Assembly: GCA_016124445.1 (NCBI GenBank)
Contig: WGNR01000003.1
Span: 124,001 to 188,000 of the forward strand
Source: a bacterium
Lineage (GTDB): Bacteria > Planctomycetota > Planctomycetia > Pirellulales > Pirellulaceae
Direction: 5' to 3'
DNA: 64,000 bases
Shown here: in pieces, positions 8,461-17,819 of the stretch
Layout of the letters: each line of letters starts with the position of its first letter
Numbering within the stretch: the first letter of the stretch is position 1
Made by a program: the position numbers and the translations under genes
Notes under the pieces: generated by a model
The model's database searches: none
What the model was told of the DNA's origin: nothing
The model's input: only the letters and a program-made list of their open reading frames with translations

Positions 8461-9720
8461 GTGAATCAACCTTCGGCGGAGATCGAGAAGACCTCGCACG
8501 GCGCCAATCAGAATGCCGGCATCTGGGCCGTCGGCAATGGACTGGTCTCTACCAAACTGGTTACCTTTTTTGCTCAAAGCCTGGGTGCCGAGTGGGGAGT
8601 CATTTCGTGGATCATTGCCGCACCGAAATTAGTTGGAGTCCTACGATGGCTGGCCCCCAACATCTTGAAGTTGGGGTTTGGCTACCGGACGACCTCAACG
8701 CTGCTGTTCTTCGTCAGTTCTCTCTTTCTGTTGTTGCTGCCGGCCAGTGTGCTGCCGCACGTTTGGCCCAGCACAAGCGTCGCTCTTACGGTGATCGTCG
8801 TTTGCTGGTGCCTTTATCATCTGGCCGAGTACTGTGGCTATGTGATATTCGTTGCCTGGCTGATGCAGTGGGTGCCGCCTGAGATCCGAGGAAGGTTCTT
8901 CGGACACCGCGAACGCTGGCTCACGGCCGGCAACCTGATCGGGTTTCTGTTTGCCGGGATCCTCAGCGCGATCTTGAAGAATGTCTTTGATATCGACCAA
9001 AGCTGGGCCGCTTATCCGGTGTTGGCTATCTACGGGGCAATTGCCATGGCCGTTTCGGTCTGGCCGCTCAGGTCGATACCTGAACCCTCTCAAGTCGCTC
9101 CCCCGGATCATAGTTTTCTCGACGACTGGCGTCACTGGTCTGGTCCTCGAGCCCGTTGGTTTCTGCTATACGGCACCTGGTTTTCGGCTGCCAACGGATT
9201 GTTCTCGACCTTGCTGTTTGTCTATCCATATCGGGCACTCGACTTGTCGCTTTTGATTCCGCTGGCCGTGATGGCGGCCATGCGGCTGGGGCAATCGATC
9301 ATAAGTCGCCAGGTTGGCCGAACGATCGATCAGATCGGCTGGCGGCCGGTGATCCTGGCTGGTCAGGTATTGGTTTCGGTCGGCCCGATTCTGTTTTGCC
9401 TCGGAATCTGGGGTTATGTCGCCGGCAACCTGATTTGGATTGCCTATGCCCTGATCAATGTCGCTTTGCCGATCGCCGTTGTGGACGGCAACCGAGATCG
9501 TAGCGCAGCGCCTCCGCTGGCGTTCTACTTTGCCTGGACCGGGCTCATCTTTGGTCTGACAGCGCTGGTCGGCAGCAAGATTGCTGACTGGATGGTTCCA
9601 ATGACTGACAGCTATGAGGCTTCCAACTACCATCTCTATTTCACGATAGCGACCCTCGTGAGGCTATCGGCCATCATTCCGCTTCTGCTGCTCCCTGCTG
9701 CAAGCAACCGCCGCAGTTGA
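8461..9720 (+). CDS. Major facilitator superfamily transporter
   Basis: The 419-aa protein has about 12 hydrophobic helices split by a central hydrophilic segment (about residues 205-235), the MFS pattern. PPEIRGRFFGHRERW after the fourth or fifth helix resembles the basic intracellular loop found in MFS carriers that lack a precise family motif. The start is GTG at 8461. Substrate cannot be read from the sequence. It is 30 bp after the lipoprotein gene and 41 bp before the eboE-like gene, so it may link the ABC unit and the eboE-esterase pair in one transcript. Confidence 0.8.
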   Translation: MNQPSAEIEKTSHGANQNAGIWAVGNGLVSTKLVTFFAQSLGAEWGVISWIIAAPKLVGVLRWLAPNILKLGFGYRTTSTLLFFVSSLFLLLLPASVLPHVWPSTSVALTVIVVCWCLYHLAEYCGYVIFVAWLMQWVPPEIRGRFFGHRERWLTAGNLIGFLFAGILSAILKNVFDIDQSWAAYPVLAIYGAIAMAVSVWPLRSIPEPSQVAPPDHSFLDDWRHWSGPRARWFLLYGTWFSAANGLFSTLLFVYPYRALDLSLLIPLAVMAAMRLGQSIISRQVGRTIDQIGWRPVILAGQVLVSVGPILFCLGIWGYVAGNLIWIAYALINVALPIAVVDGNRDRSAAPPLAFYFAWTGLIFGLTALVGSKIADWMVPMTDSYEASNYHLYFTIATLVRLSAIIPLLLLPAASNRRS

Positions 9721-9761
9721 TAAACTCCAAGCAAACACCTCTCCCCACCTAAGGAATGTCG

Positions 9762-10940
9762 ATGTCTATTCAGTCTTGGACTGGTTATTGCACCAACGTG
9801 CATGCCGGCGCCAACTTGCAGCAAACGGAGGACAACCTCAACACGCACGCTACCCGCGTCCAGGAAATTCTGGGCAAAGATCAGCCGCTGGGAGTTGGCC
9901 TCTGGCTTTCCAATTCGGCGGCCCAGTCGCTCTTGGAACCTGGCAAACTCGATCAGTTCGCTCAGCATTTGCGTGACAAACAATGGACTGCCTACACCTT
10001 CAACGGCTTTCCGTTCGGCGACTTTCATAAATCGGTCGTCAAGCTCGACGTCTACGAGCCAACCTGGTGGCAGGTGGAACGATTGAGCTACACGAAGAAC
10101 CTGGTCACGATTCTCGATCGGCTCCTCGCCCCCGGTGAAGAAGGAAGCATTTCGACGCTTCCGATCGCCTGGCGAAATCCAGAACCGACTGACCAGCAGT
10201 GGAGCGCCACTGTCAGCAACCTACTAGAGATGGTCGACCACTTGCACCAGTTGGAACAGCAGTCAGGCCGCCTGATCTACTTGTGTATCGAGCCAGAGCC
10301 AGGCTGCTTGCTCGACACGACCGAAGATGTCATACAGTTCTTTCACACGCGATTGTTCTCGGCGGGAGACCAGGAACGGATCCGACGCTACCTGCGTGTC
10401 TGCCACGATGTCTGCCACGCCGCGGTGATGTTCGAGGACCAGTCGACGGTGCTGCAGAAGTATGCCGACGCTGGCATTCTGATCGGCAAGGTTCAGATCT
10501 CGTCGGCGATCGAAATCCACTTTGCCGAACTGACCGAAAATCAGCGCGGTGAGGTTTTGGCGGAAGTCGCCGCGTTCGCTGAAGATCGATACATGCACCA
10601 GACGACCTCGCGCGATATCGACGGCAACGTCACCTTTTACGACGACCTGCCCTACGCGATTCAAGCAGCCAACGAGAAGATGCCAGAGCTGGAAACCTGG
10701 CGGATACATTTTCACATGCCGATCTACCTCGATCAGTTCGGATTGCTACGAACGACGCAGTCGCAAATCAGCGACTTTCTTTCCGAGATTAATCGGTATC
10801 CGGAGATTCGCCATTTCGAGGTCGAGACGTATGCCTGGGGCGTTTTGCCGCCGGAACTTCAGCATCCTGAATTGGCCACCGGTATCGCCCAGGAAATCCA
10901 TTGGCTGCGGCAACAGCTTTCGTCTAGTCGACTCACCTAG
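9762..10940 (+). CDS. eboE: EboE-like TIM-barrel protein
   Basis: The 392-aa protein resembles the EboE 'metabolite traffic' family: YCTNVHAGANL at the N-terminus, KDQPLGVGLWLS, TFNGFPFGDFH, YLCIEPEPGC, CHDVCHAAV and IHFHMPIYLDQFG look like the metal-site strands of a sugar-isomerase-type TIM barrel with conserved His and Glu. In cyanobacteria and algae-associated bacteria, ebo genes help export small molecules such as scytonemin precursors to the periplasm. The usual partners (eboA, B, C, D, F) are not seen here; neighbours are an MFS permease and an esterase. ATG 9762 is preferred over 9756 because AAGGA is then 6 nt away. Confidence 0.75.
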   Translation: MSIQSWTGYCTNVHAGANLQQTEDNLNTHATRVQEILGKDQPLGVGLWLSNSAAQSLLEPGKLDQFAQHLRDKQWTAYTFNGFPFGDFHKSVVKLDVYEPTWWQVERLSYTKNLVTILDRLLAPGEEGSISTLPIAWRNPEPTDQQWSATVSNLLEMVDHLHQLEQQSGRLIYLCIEPEPGCLLDTTEDVIQFFHTRLFSAGDQERIRRYLRVCHDVCHAAVMFEDQSTVLQKYADAGILIGKVQISSAIEIHFAELTENQRGEVLAEVAAFAEDRYMHQTTSRDIDGNVTFYDDLPYAIQAANEKMPELETWRIHFHMPIYLDQFGLLRTTQSQISDFLSEINRYPEIRHFEVETYAWGVLPPELQHPELATGIAQEIHWLRQQLSSSRLT

Positions 10941-10951
10941 AATTTAAGCCC

Positions 10952-11629
10952 ATGCAATCCGCTGAACATCGACAAAGATCATGCGAGTTTACCTGGACCA
11001 GTAGCACCGGGCAGAAACGATCGTTTCCGTATCTTTGTTATCAACCGAATGAGCCTACGGACGGATCTAAGCTACCTCTCCTTTTGTTTCTGCATGGCGC
11101 TGGAGAACGTGGGAACGACTTAACGTTGGTCCAAAAACATGGCCCACCGAAGATGATCGCTGCGGGCGAAACGTTTCCGATGGTGGTCGCCTCTCCACAG
11201 TGTCCCTTAGACCAGTGGTGGGCGATGCAGGAAGACGTAAATGGCCTGGCACAACTGGTTTGGTATCTTCAACAGGAACTGCCAGTCGATCCCCAAAGAA
11301 CCTATCTGACCGGGATGAGCATGGGCGGGTACGGTACGTTCGCGTTGGCCGCGGCCTATCCGGAGATATTTGCGGCGATCATTCCGGTTTGTGGCGGAGG
11401 AGATTGCCAGCGAGCTGAGAAACTGAAATCGGTGCCGACATGGGCATTTCATGGGCGGGACGATGACGTGGTACCGCTGGTGCGCAGCGAAGAGATTATC
11501 GAGGCAATTCAGCAGAATGGTGGTGACGCGCGGCTGACGATTTATGACAATGTGCAGCACGATAGCTGGACGGCAACATACGCCAATCGAGAGATCTACG
11601 ACTGGCTTCTATCGCATACGACTCGCTAA
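10952..11629 (+). CDS. Alpha/beta-hydrolase (esterase/phospholipase type)
   Basis: The 225-aa protein has the oxyanion region LFLHGAGERGND, the nucleophile elbow GMSMGGYG with a catalytic Ser, then HGRDDDVVP with the acid and HDSW with the His. This matches the carboxylesterase/'predicted peptidase' group that often acts on small acyl or feruloyl esters. There is no signal peptide, so it is probably cytoplasmic. It begins 11 bp after the eboE-like gene and may act on the same metabolite. Confidence 0.82.
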   Translation: MQSAEHRQRSCEFTWTSSTGQKRSFPYLCYQPNEPTDGSKLPLLLFLHGAGERGNDLTLVQKHGPPKMIAAGETFPMVVASPQCPLDQWWAMQEDVNGLAQLVWYLQQELPVDPQRTYLTGMSMGGYGTFALAAAYPEIFAAIIPVCGGGDCQRAEKLKSVPTWAFHGRDDDVVPLVRSEEIIEAIQQNGGDARLTIYDNVQHDSWTATYANREIYDWLLSHTTR

Positions 11630-11643
11630 CGAAGGTACGCACC

Positions 11644-12432
11644 ATGTCGACGCCTGAAGAGAATCCATTCGCCTCGCCAGAAACCAGCGGCCAGGTCGAT
11701 CCGACTTTCCAGCCTTCGGAAAGCCAAACCGTCACACCACGGATTTCGGTTGATTACCTGGCTTGTCTGACCAACGTTTTCGAGAACCCCAACTGGCTGG
11801 TTACGGTTCTTATTCTGGGATTTGCCCCGTTTGTGCCAATCCTCGGTGGAATTATCGCATTGGGATACGTGGTCGAAATCATCGGCAGCAAAGCTTATGG
11901 CCGTGCCCGGGTCTATCCTGACTTTGATTTCAATCGATTTATGGATTACCTGGTACGAGGTCTGTGGGTATTTGCGGTCTTAATTGTCGTCTCGATCTGC
12001 TACATGCCGATCATGTTCGTGGGAATGGGCGCCATGATGGCTGCCCAAGCGAGTCGAGATGAAACGATGATGGTGATTGGCTCCATGATTTATTTTGGAA
12101 CGGTCCTTTTGACCAATGCCATTAGCTTCCTGGTATCGGCACCTTTCATTTTGCGAGCCGGTCTGCTGTGTGACTTTATGGGAGCTTTTGACCTGAGTTG
12201 GGTCTGGAGCTTTATTCGCAAGATGTGGCTCGAGCAGTTGATCGGAGCCTTGCTTTTAGGAATCCTGGGCGGATTCATCATGCTGGCTGGCTGCATGTTG
12301 CTATGCATCGGCTCGATACCGGCGATGGGTATCGTTACGATCATGATGGCCCTTTTCAATGCCCAGCTTTACCAGGTATTCGTTCACCGCGGCGGCCAGC
12401 CGTTGGAATTCAAGCCAGCACAGAAGCTGTAA
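11644..12432 (+). CDS. DUF4013-like membrane protein with NPFASP tag
   Basis: The 262-aa protein starts with a short hydrophilic tail containing ENPFASPE, then about six hydrophobic helices (for example LVTVLILGFAPFVPILGGII, LWVFAVLIVVSICYMPI, LLGILGGFIMLAGCMLL). The helix arrangement and the YLVRGLW-type segment resemble DUF4013 proteins. Function unknown. The N-terminal tag is shared with the genes at 12451 and 16160, which are otherwise unrelated, so it may be a localisation or interaction signal in this lineage. It is 14 bp after the esterase gene. Confidence 0.7.
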   Translation: MSTPEENPFASPETSGQVDPTFQPSESQTVTPRISVDYLACLTNVFENPNWLVTVLILGFAPFVPILGGIIALGYVVEIIGSKAYGRARVYPDFDFNRFMDYLVRGLWVFAVLIVVSICYMPIMFVGMGAMMAAQASRDETMMVIGSMIYFGTVLLTNAISFLVSAPFILRAGLLCDFMGAFDLSWVWSFIRKMWLEQLIGALLLGILGGFIMLAGCMLLCIGSIPAMGIVTIMMALFNAQLYQVFVHRGGQPLEFKPAQKL

Positions 12433-12450
12433 AGCGAATTCGACTACCAA

Positions 12451-13083
12451 TTAACCCATGCGGCCATCTTCTGCCAGGATGGCCGTGTAAGGCGACTGGT
12501 AAGCGGTCTCGGGCGCAATGATCTCAAGGGCTTCGGCTTTGGCTCCCTTGAGATAGAACTTCCGGTCTTTGTACTTGGAAATCTGAATCGGACCGTTTGC
12601 CCACCCGGCGAAAACAATCATCGCGATCAATCCAGGCAGGAAGCCTAGTAGCGGCCAGGGGCTGTCGAATTGAATCATGCCAAATACCGATCCGAAGAGA
12701 ACGGCAAGGGCCACCGCAAAGTAAATCCAATTCACTTGTGTCTTCCAGAGGCACTCTCGACAAAGCGAGTATTCGACCTGGCACTTCTTACGGATGATCA
12801 TATAGATGATCAGGAAGATCAGAAGCTGAAAGGGAGCCAACACGTAGAGCAGCGGATGAACGTAGTACAGATCCTTCTTTCGCCGTTTGATCTCACCATC
12901 AGCGGGTTGTTGTTCACCGCATTTGACACAGATGTGAGGCAACACGATTTTGTTCTGACCCACAATCAAATCTCCCTCGATCACATAGCCTTGCGGGTCG
13001 GCGGCAATTGCCGCAGTAGGGCCTTCCACCTTGGGCGAGGCAAATGGATTGAACGAATCGCCTGGATTTTGAGGTTGAGACAT
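12451..13083 (-). CDS. Membrane protein with NPFASP tag and split Cys pairs
   Basis: The 210-aa protein carries FNPFASPK at residues 11-18. A CxxC pair (C52, C55; HICVKCGE) precedes a helix (about 80-98). C101, C108 and C111 (SLCREC) come after it. Two further helices follow (about 119-137 and 145-162). The Cys pairs on each side of the first helix could form a zinc ribbon if both ends are cytoplasmic, or two separate sites. I do not recognise a named family. The gene is convergent with the DUF4013-like gene, 18 bp apart. Confidence 0.65.
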   Translation of the reverse strand: MSQPQNPGDSFNPFASPKVEGPTAAIAADPQGYVIEGDLIVGQNKIVLPHICVKCGEQQPADGEIKRRKKDLYYVHPLLYVLAPFQLLIFLIIYMIIRKKCQVEYSLCRECLWKTQVNWIYFAVALAVLFGSVFGMIQFDSPWPLLGFLPGLIAMIVFAGWANGPIQISKYKDRKFYLKGAKAEALEIIAPETAYQSPYTAILAEDGRMG

Positions 13084-13257
13084 GGCTTTGTTAGCTCGCT
13101 AGGGAATCGAGAAGAAGCCCCCATTTTAAGGTACAATAGACCACTTCCCCCAGTGGAAATTGCCGCCTCCCCATGAAAACACTGGACTTATCTGCTATAC
13201 CAAACGAGACTTGAAACTCAACGCTCCTGAACCTCTTTCCCCCGTCAAAGCCCATTC

Positions 13258-14547
<1,290 letters not shown>

Positions 14548-14569
14548 CCCGCTAGCAAGACCAAAGAAA

Positions 14570-14600
14570 AACGGCCTGATTGGATTCCGATCAGGCCGTT
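14570..14600 (+). terminator. Stem-loop after the UxaC-family gene
   Basis: An 11-bp perfect stem (AACGGCCTGAT / ATCAGGCCGTT) with a 9-nt loop lies 23 bp after the stop codon. No T run follows, so it may be a processing or weak termination signal. Confidence 0.55.
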
Positions 14601-14931
14601 CGCGATGGTGGGAACGATATTTCCCAAGATTATTTAGTCGCACACATTCTTCGCGTAACTCTTGTTGCAACAACGCATTACAACTGACACCACAGCCAAT
14701 ACTGATGCTTTCTTCCGGATTTGGGAACGTTTTTTCTCGGTCACCGCGAACCTTTCTACCGACCAACGCATCTAGCTAATAACCCGGCCGACGGTTTATC
14801 AATCGCACGCTGGGGGAGTCTTTCTAGTTGCCCGGCTTGGCCTGGCGATTTAAGATTCATGGTCCTCGCACTTGGAAGGTGCTTGGATTTCAACTTCCAT
14901 TTCATAGTTCTCTCACTGCGCGCTGACGCGT
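14601..14931. other. Gene-free stretch before the sigma-factor leader
   Basis: No convincing coding frame, RNA gene or repeat is seen here. It is AT-richer than the surroundings and probably holds the promoter for the leader ORF and sigma factor, but I cannot pick out a clear -10/-35 pair. Confidence 0.4.
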
Positions 14932-14937
14932 AGGAGG
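14932..14937 (+). promoter_or_regulatory. Perfect Shine-Dalgarno AGGAGG
   Basis: AGGAGG ends 8 nt before the ATG at 14946, an ideal spacing. The other ATG at 14938 directly abuts it and is unlikely to be used. Such a strong site is rare in this window. Confidence 0.6.
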
Positions 14938-14945
14938 ATGAAACA

Positions 14946-15257
14946 ATGCGTTCTAACATCATCAACATTCGCGCTAATTTTGCCGCCGTCGTCGCCCGCG
15001 TTTGCGTGGCCGCCGTTGATGTTATTCGCAATGCCTCCGCCGCGAATATGCGCCTCTATGGCCATCAATGGCAGAAATACGGTCCCACCGGGTGGTTTAA
15101 ACAAACCACCGCAAGGTGTGAACGTGACTTGCCATGTGATGATCTGCGATGTCTTGGCGGCAGCCTAGCCAGCGGTAGTCTACCGGGCGGCCCGTCAACG
15201 ACGCTCTCGATGCGATTGCTAACACTGCCATCGCTGGGCTTGATACCCAGAAGCTAA
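14946..15257 (+). CDS. Small unknown ORF in the sigma-factor leader, possibly frameshifted
   Basis: The ORF starts 8 nt after AGGAGG. Its first 55 or so codons mostly end in C or T, as in neighbouring genes, and encode RSNIINIRANFAAVVARVC then a WQKYGPTGWFK segment. Codon choice worsens near residue 65. After a stop at 15176, another frame (15179-15319) shows coding-like composition with VNDALDAIANTAIAGL and ends at TGA. The gene may be a real peptide of about 103 aa, or a longer gene broken by a frameshift. No family is recognised. It lies 229 bp upstream of the sigma factor and may be a leader peptide. Confidence 0.35.
   Translation: MRSNIINIRANFAAVVARVCVAAVDVIRNASAANMRLYGHQWQKYGPTGWFKQTTARCERDLPCDDLRCLGGSLASGSLPGGPSTTLSMRLLTLPSLGLIPRS
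15091..15110 (+). other. 8-bp stem-loop inside the leader
   Basis: GGTGGTTT and AAACCACC pair around a 4-nt loop (AAAC). It lies within the small ORF and could act on leader translation or RNA stability. Confidence 0.3.
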
Positions 15258-15486
15258 CGGACCTTCAAACCAAGCAAACCAGCAAGGTTTGGTCCCCGCA
15301 CAATCTGCGAAGCTTCTGAGACGCTAGGCCCCTGAGAGCCCGAGTTGTCCTGCATTGGTGCGCTTGTCTGCATCCGATTCCAGGCCCCAACTCGTCGCTT
15401 TGTTCCTCGTGCCGTGCATTGCCGTCGTTTGCCGCTGCATGCACTGATTTAGCCTGAACTGCCTTAGAGATATACGTCTGGAAACT

Positions 15487-16068
15487 ATGATGAACGGAAA
15501 CTTGTACAACGAAGATCGGGATCGGATCGTTGATTTGGTCCGTTTGGCTCAGAACGGAGACCGGGACGCTTTCGGCCAGTTGGTCGAGATCTTCCAGCCG
15601 GTTGTGTTCGCGATCGCCTTGAAGCGGCTGCGGCACTACTGGGAAGCCCAGGAACTAGCTCAGGACGTGTTCATCCAGGCAATGCAGAAGCTGGATCAGC
15701 TGCGTGAGCCGGCCGCTTTCCCGGGCTGGCTGCGTTCGATCGCAGCTCGGATGGCCATCAACCGGGCTGTTCGTCGGCCGCATGATTTCGCGACGGAACC
15801 GGAAGCTTTGGCTTCGGTCTGCGTAGAAAACGAAACGCCGCTGCACGCAATCCTGGAGGTCGAGCGTCGGGATAACCTGGCTGTCGGTCTGGGTCGCCTT
15901 GGCGAAATGGACCGGAACACGCTCCAGGCGTTCTACGTCGAAGGACAGTCGCTGCGTGAAATGAGCGATGAGTTCGATGCTCCGATCGGAACGATCAAGC
16001 GTCGGCTGCACGTCGCTCGGAAGCGGCTGGCCAAGGAGATGGAAGAACTGGAAGCGGTCGCCGTGTAG
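15487..16068 (+). CDS. ECF-type RNA polymerase sigma factor
   Basis: The 193-aa protein has sigma region 2 (NGDRDAFGQLVEIFQP, then EAQELAQDVFIQAMQKLDQL, then FPGWLRSIAARMAINRAVRR) at about residues 20-98. Region 4 (LGEMDRNTLQAFYVEGQSLR, then PIGTIKRRLHVARKRLAKEM) is at about 135-187, with no region 3. It would direct RNA polymerase to a specific promoter set. No anti-sigma gene is adjacent, so control may come from the long leader (14932-15486) or another mechanism. Start ATG 15487 is followed by a second ATG at 15490. A clear terminator follows. Confidence 0.88.
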   Translation: MMNGNLYNEDRDRIVDLVRLAQNGDRDAFGQLVEIFQPVVFAIALKRLRHYWEAQELAQDVFIQAMQKLDQLREPAAFPGWLRSIAARMAINRAVRRPHDFATEPEALASVCVENETPLHAILEVERRDNLAVGLGRLGEMDRNTLQAFYVEGQSLREMSDEFDAPIGTIKRRLHVARKRLAKEMEELEAVAV

Positions 16069-16113
16069 GCGACCACAACCTTTCTTCTGTCGATTGGTAA
16101 CATGAGTTGACCG

Positions 16114-16152
16114 CGCCCTTGGGCTTTACTTTAAGGCCCAGGGGCGTTTTTA
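16114..16152 (+). terminator. Intrinsic terminator after the sigma factor
   Basis: An 11-bp stem with one G-U pair (CGCCCTTGGGC / GCCCAGGGGCG) is followed by TTTTT, 45 bp after the sigma stop codon. It also separates the convergent gene at 16160. Confidence 0.8.
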
Positions 16153-16159
16153 TGCGCGG

Positions 16160-16693
16160 CTATGATTTCGCCATGTGATCTGAGTAATACCGCAGCGTCT
16201 CTTCCAAAGGATGCCATTTCCGGGCGGCGAGCAGTTTCAAATCCAGCTGATGTTCTTTGCCGTCAGTTGTAATCACAATCATCTTCCGGATCGGCTGAAA
16301 GCGAACCGAAACGATCTGGTTCCACGCGATTCGCTGCTGTGTCCATTGATTGCCGTCACGGAATTTCCCATCGATACCTTGTTCGTCCAGCAGCAGCGGA
16401 AATTGCTGCAAGGCGCGATTCGAGCGATACCAATGATTGGCTGTCGTCGCCACGCAACTGAGCGTCATGAAGCCAACCAATACGTGCATCAATAGACGGC
16501 CATCCCAGGCGAAGCCGACACCAAGGATTACGTTCAACCAGATGAAGCCGAACATGATCGCCAATCCGGCTGCAAACATCGATTGAAAGTTTTCGCGGGA
16601 AGCAACGTCGCGATCGCTGACACCGAACTCACGATAATCTTGAAACGATGTGGCCTTGGGGGAAGCGAACGGGTTCTCTGGCAACTCGTTCAT
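16160..16693 (-). CDS. NPFASP-tagged membrane protein with PH-like C-terminus
   Basis: The 177-aa protein begins MNELPENPFASPKATS. Two helices (about residues 38-60 and 68-86) form a hairpin, followed by a soluble domain (about 95-177). Its strand pattern (IVSVRFQPIRKMIVITTDGK, LDLKLLAARKWHPLEETLRYY) resembles bacterial PH-like domains of YcxB/DUF type. Function unknown. It is encoded 4 bp after the gene at 16698 on the same strand, so the two are likely co-transcribed. Confidence 0.65.
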   Translation of the reverse strand: MNELPENPFASPKATSFQDYREFGVSDRDVASRENFQSMFAAGLAIMFGFIWLNVILGVGFAWDGRLLMHVLVGFMTLSCVATTANHWYRSNRALQQFPLLLDEQGIDGKFRDGNQWTQQRIAWNQIVSVRFQPIRKMIVITTDGKEHQLDLKLLAARKWHPLEETLRYYSDHMAKS

Positions 16694-16697
16694 AGGC

Positions 16698-17396
16698 TCA
16701 CGTCGTCAGGGGAATTTCCGAATCGCAGAAAGCAATATACCTGGCCGCCAATTGCTCCATCGCATCTTTGCCTTCGGCGCGAATCAGTTGAACGCGCGAG
16801 CGACGGATGACCCCTTTCTCCAGATGGGATGCAAAGAGCGGAACGCGAACCTGAACCGTTTCTTCGTTGGTTCGCTGGGCCAGAATCGAATCGCAGTCGC
16901 CAGGGTAAACCATCAGTGCATATTGGACAGCATCGAGACAACCGATTGCCACTACCATCGGCTCGCTAACGTCGGCTCGATTCTCTGGTTCAAGACCCGG
17001 CGGATTCCATCCCCCTTCTGAATTCATGGTGCTGACGGTATTCGCATCGTCGAACCGAAACTTCAACTCGAGCTGTGGGTCGATATCCAACAGCGACGTT
17101 TGGCGAGAGACGATCAACTCGACTCCATCCAACTCGGGCAAAACTCGCGAGTAGATTTCGGTCGCAAGTTGCTCCTGGTCGGTAACGTACCTTTCGACCA
17201 GGTCGTTGCCGCGGATGTAGAACTCTTCCCGCTGACCGATGCCTTCCAGGCTCCACTCAGCAACCTGCCAGTTCTTCGGCTGCGAGACGAACTTGGCCAA
17301 CATTCTGCCAGGATGGGCAGCCACCGAAAGCTGAAAGAGATCGGTTTTGCAGCGGTGAATGACGTCGTAGTCAGATATCCAGATCGAATTGCTCAT
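16698..17396 (-). CDS. Hypothetical soluble protein
   Basis: The 232-aa protein has no signal peptide or membrane helix and no motif I recognise. It is acidic, with alternating strand and helix patterns (SDYDVIHRCKTDLFQL, WQVAEWSLEGIGQREEF, MVVAIGCLDAVQYALMVYPG). It begins a two-gene unit with the PH-like membrane protein. Terminator-like structures lie 75-190 bp upstream of its start on the same strand, which may indicate attenuation. Confidence 0.6.
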   Translation of the reverse strand: MSNSIWISDYDVIHRCKTDLFQLSVAAHPGRMLAKFVSQPKNWQVAEWSLEGIGQREEFYIRGNDLVERYVTDQEQLATEIYSRVLPELDGVELIVSRQTSLLDIDPQLELKFRFDDANTVSTMNSEGGWNPPGLEPENRADVSEPMVVAIGCLDAVQYALMVYPGDCDSILAQRTNEETVQVRVPLFASHLEKGVIRRSRVQLIRAEGKDAMEQLAARYIAFCDSEIPLTT

Positions 17397-17470
17397 GCAG
17401 GCGATTTTCGCCCATTACCGGCAAGGCGGGTAGACCTTGGTCGAGAAATTCGTGCGCCGAGAGAGGCAAG

Positions 17471-17511
17471 AAATAAAAAACCCCGTCGCTCACCAGAGCA
17501 AGTCGACGGGG
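17471..17511 (-). terminator. Minus-strand intrinsic terminator without an upstream gene
   Basis: The stem CGACGGGG (17504-17511) / CCCCGTCG (17481-17488) is followed on the minus strand by TTTTTTATTT. It lies 75 bp before the start of the 16698-17396 gene. No minus-strand gene precedes it, so it would end a small RNA or attenuate the downstream gene pair. Confidence 0.65.
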
Positions 17512-17557
17512 CCGGAACAGAGAAGAGGCCGAAATTGTGTCTCACAATTGCTCTTAG

Positions 17558-17582
17558 AAATAAAAAGCCCTTGCGAAACGGG
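17558..17582 (-). terminator. Second, weaker minus-strand terminator-like hairpin
   Basis: CCC (17580-17582) pairs with GGG (17568-17570) with two extra A-T pairs after a bulge, then CTTTTTATTTC follows. It resembles the tail of the terminator at 17471. Confidence 0.3.
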
Positions 17583-17819
17583 TATGTGCGGGATTTAACC
17601 GCTGTTCCGGGGATGATGTAGTAGATGATACCAAAAATCAGGAGGGTGTCCAGCATTATCTGCAAAGATTTCTCGGAATCTGACCGGCAGATATCACCTA
17701 CATAGATTTATCCCAGCCAGTGATCGTTGAGGCAAGTACCACGCGAGCAGGAATCATGGTAAAACGCACCTGATCGATCGCTTTTACCCGATCCGACTCC
17801 CTTCAAGGAAAGCAGCGTA

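Larger units (their letters stand above)
17397..17819. other. Gene-free region with minus-strand terminator signals
   Basis: No convincing gene is seen. The region holds two minus-strand terminator-like structures and a 7-bp hairpin (17533-17549, AATTGTG/CACAATT). A 90-codon minus-strand frame here overlaps the terminators and has no family similarity. The right end must hold the promoter of the inositol monophosphatase gene. Confidence 0.5.

Noticed and set aside
17583..17605. T-arm-like stem-loop suggesting a tRNA or tmRNA
   Set aside because: The loop lacks the TTC start and no acceptor or anticodon arm can be folded around it.
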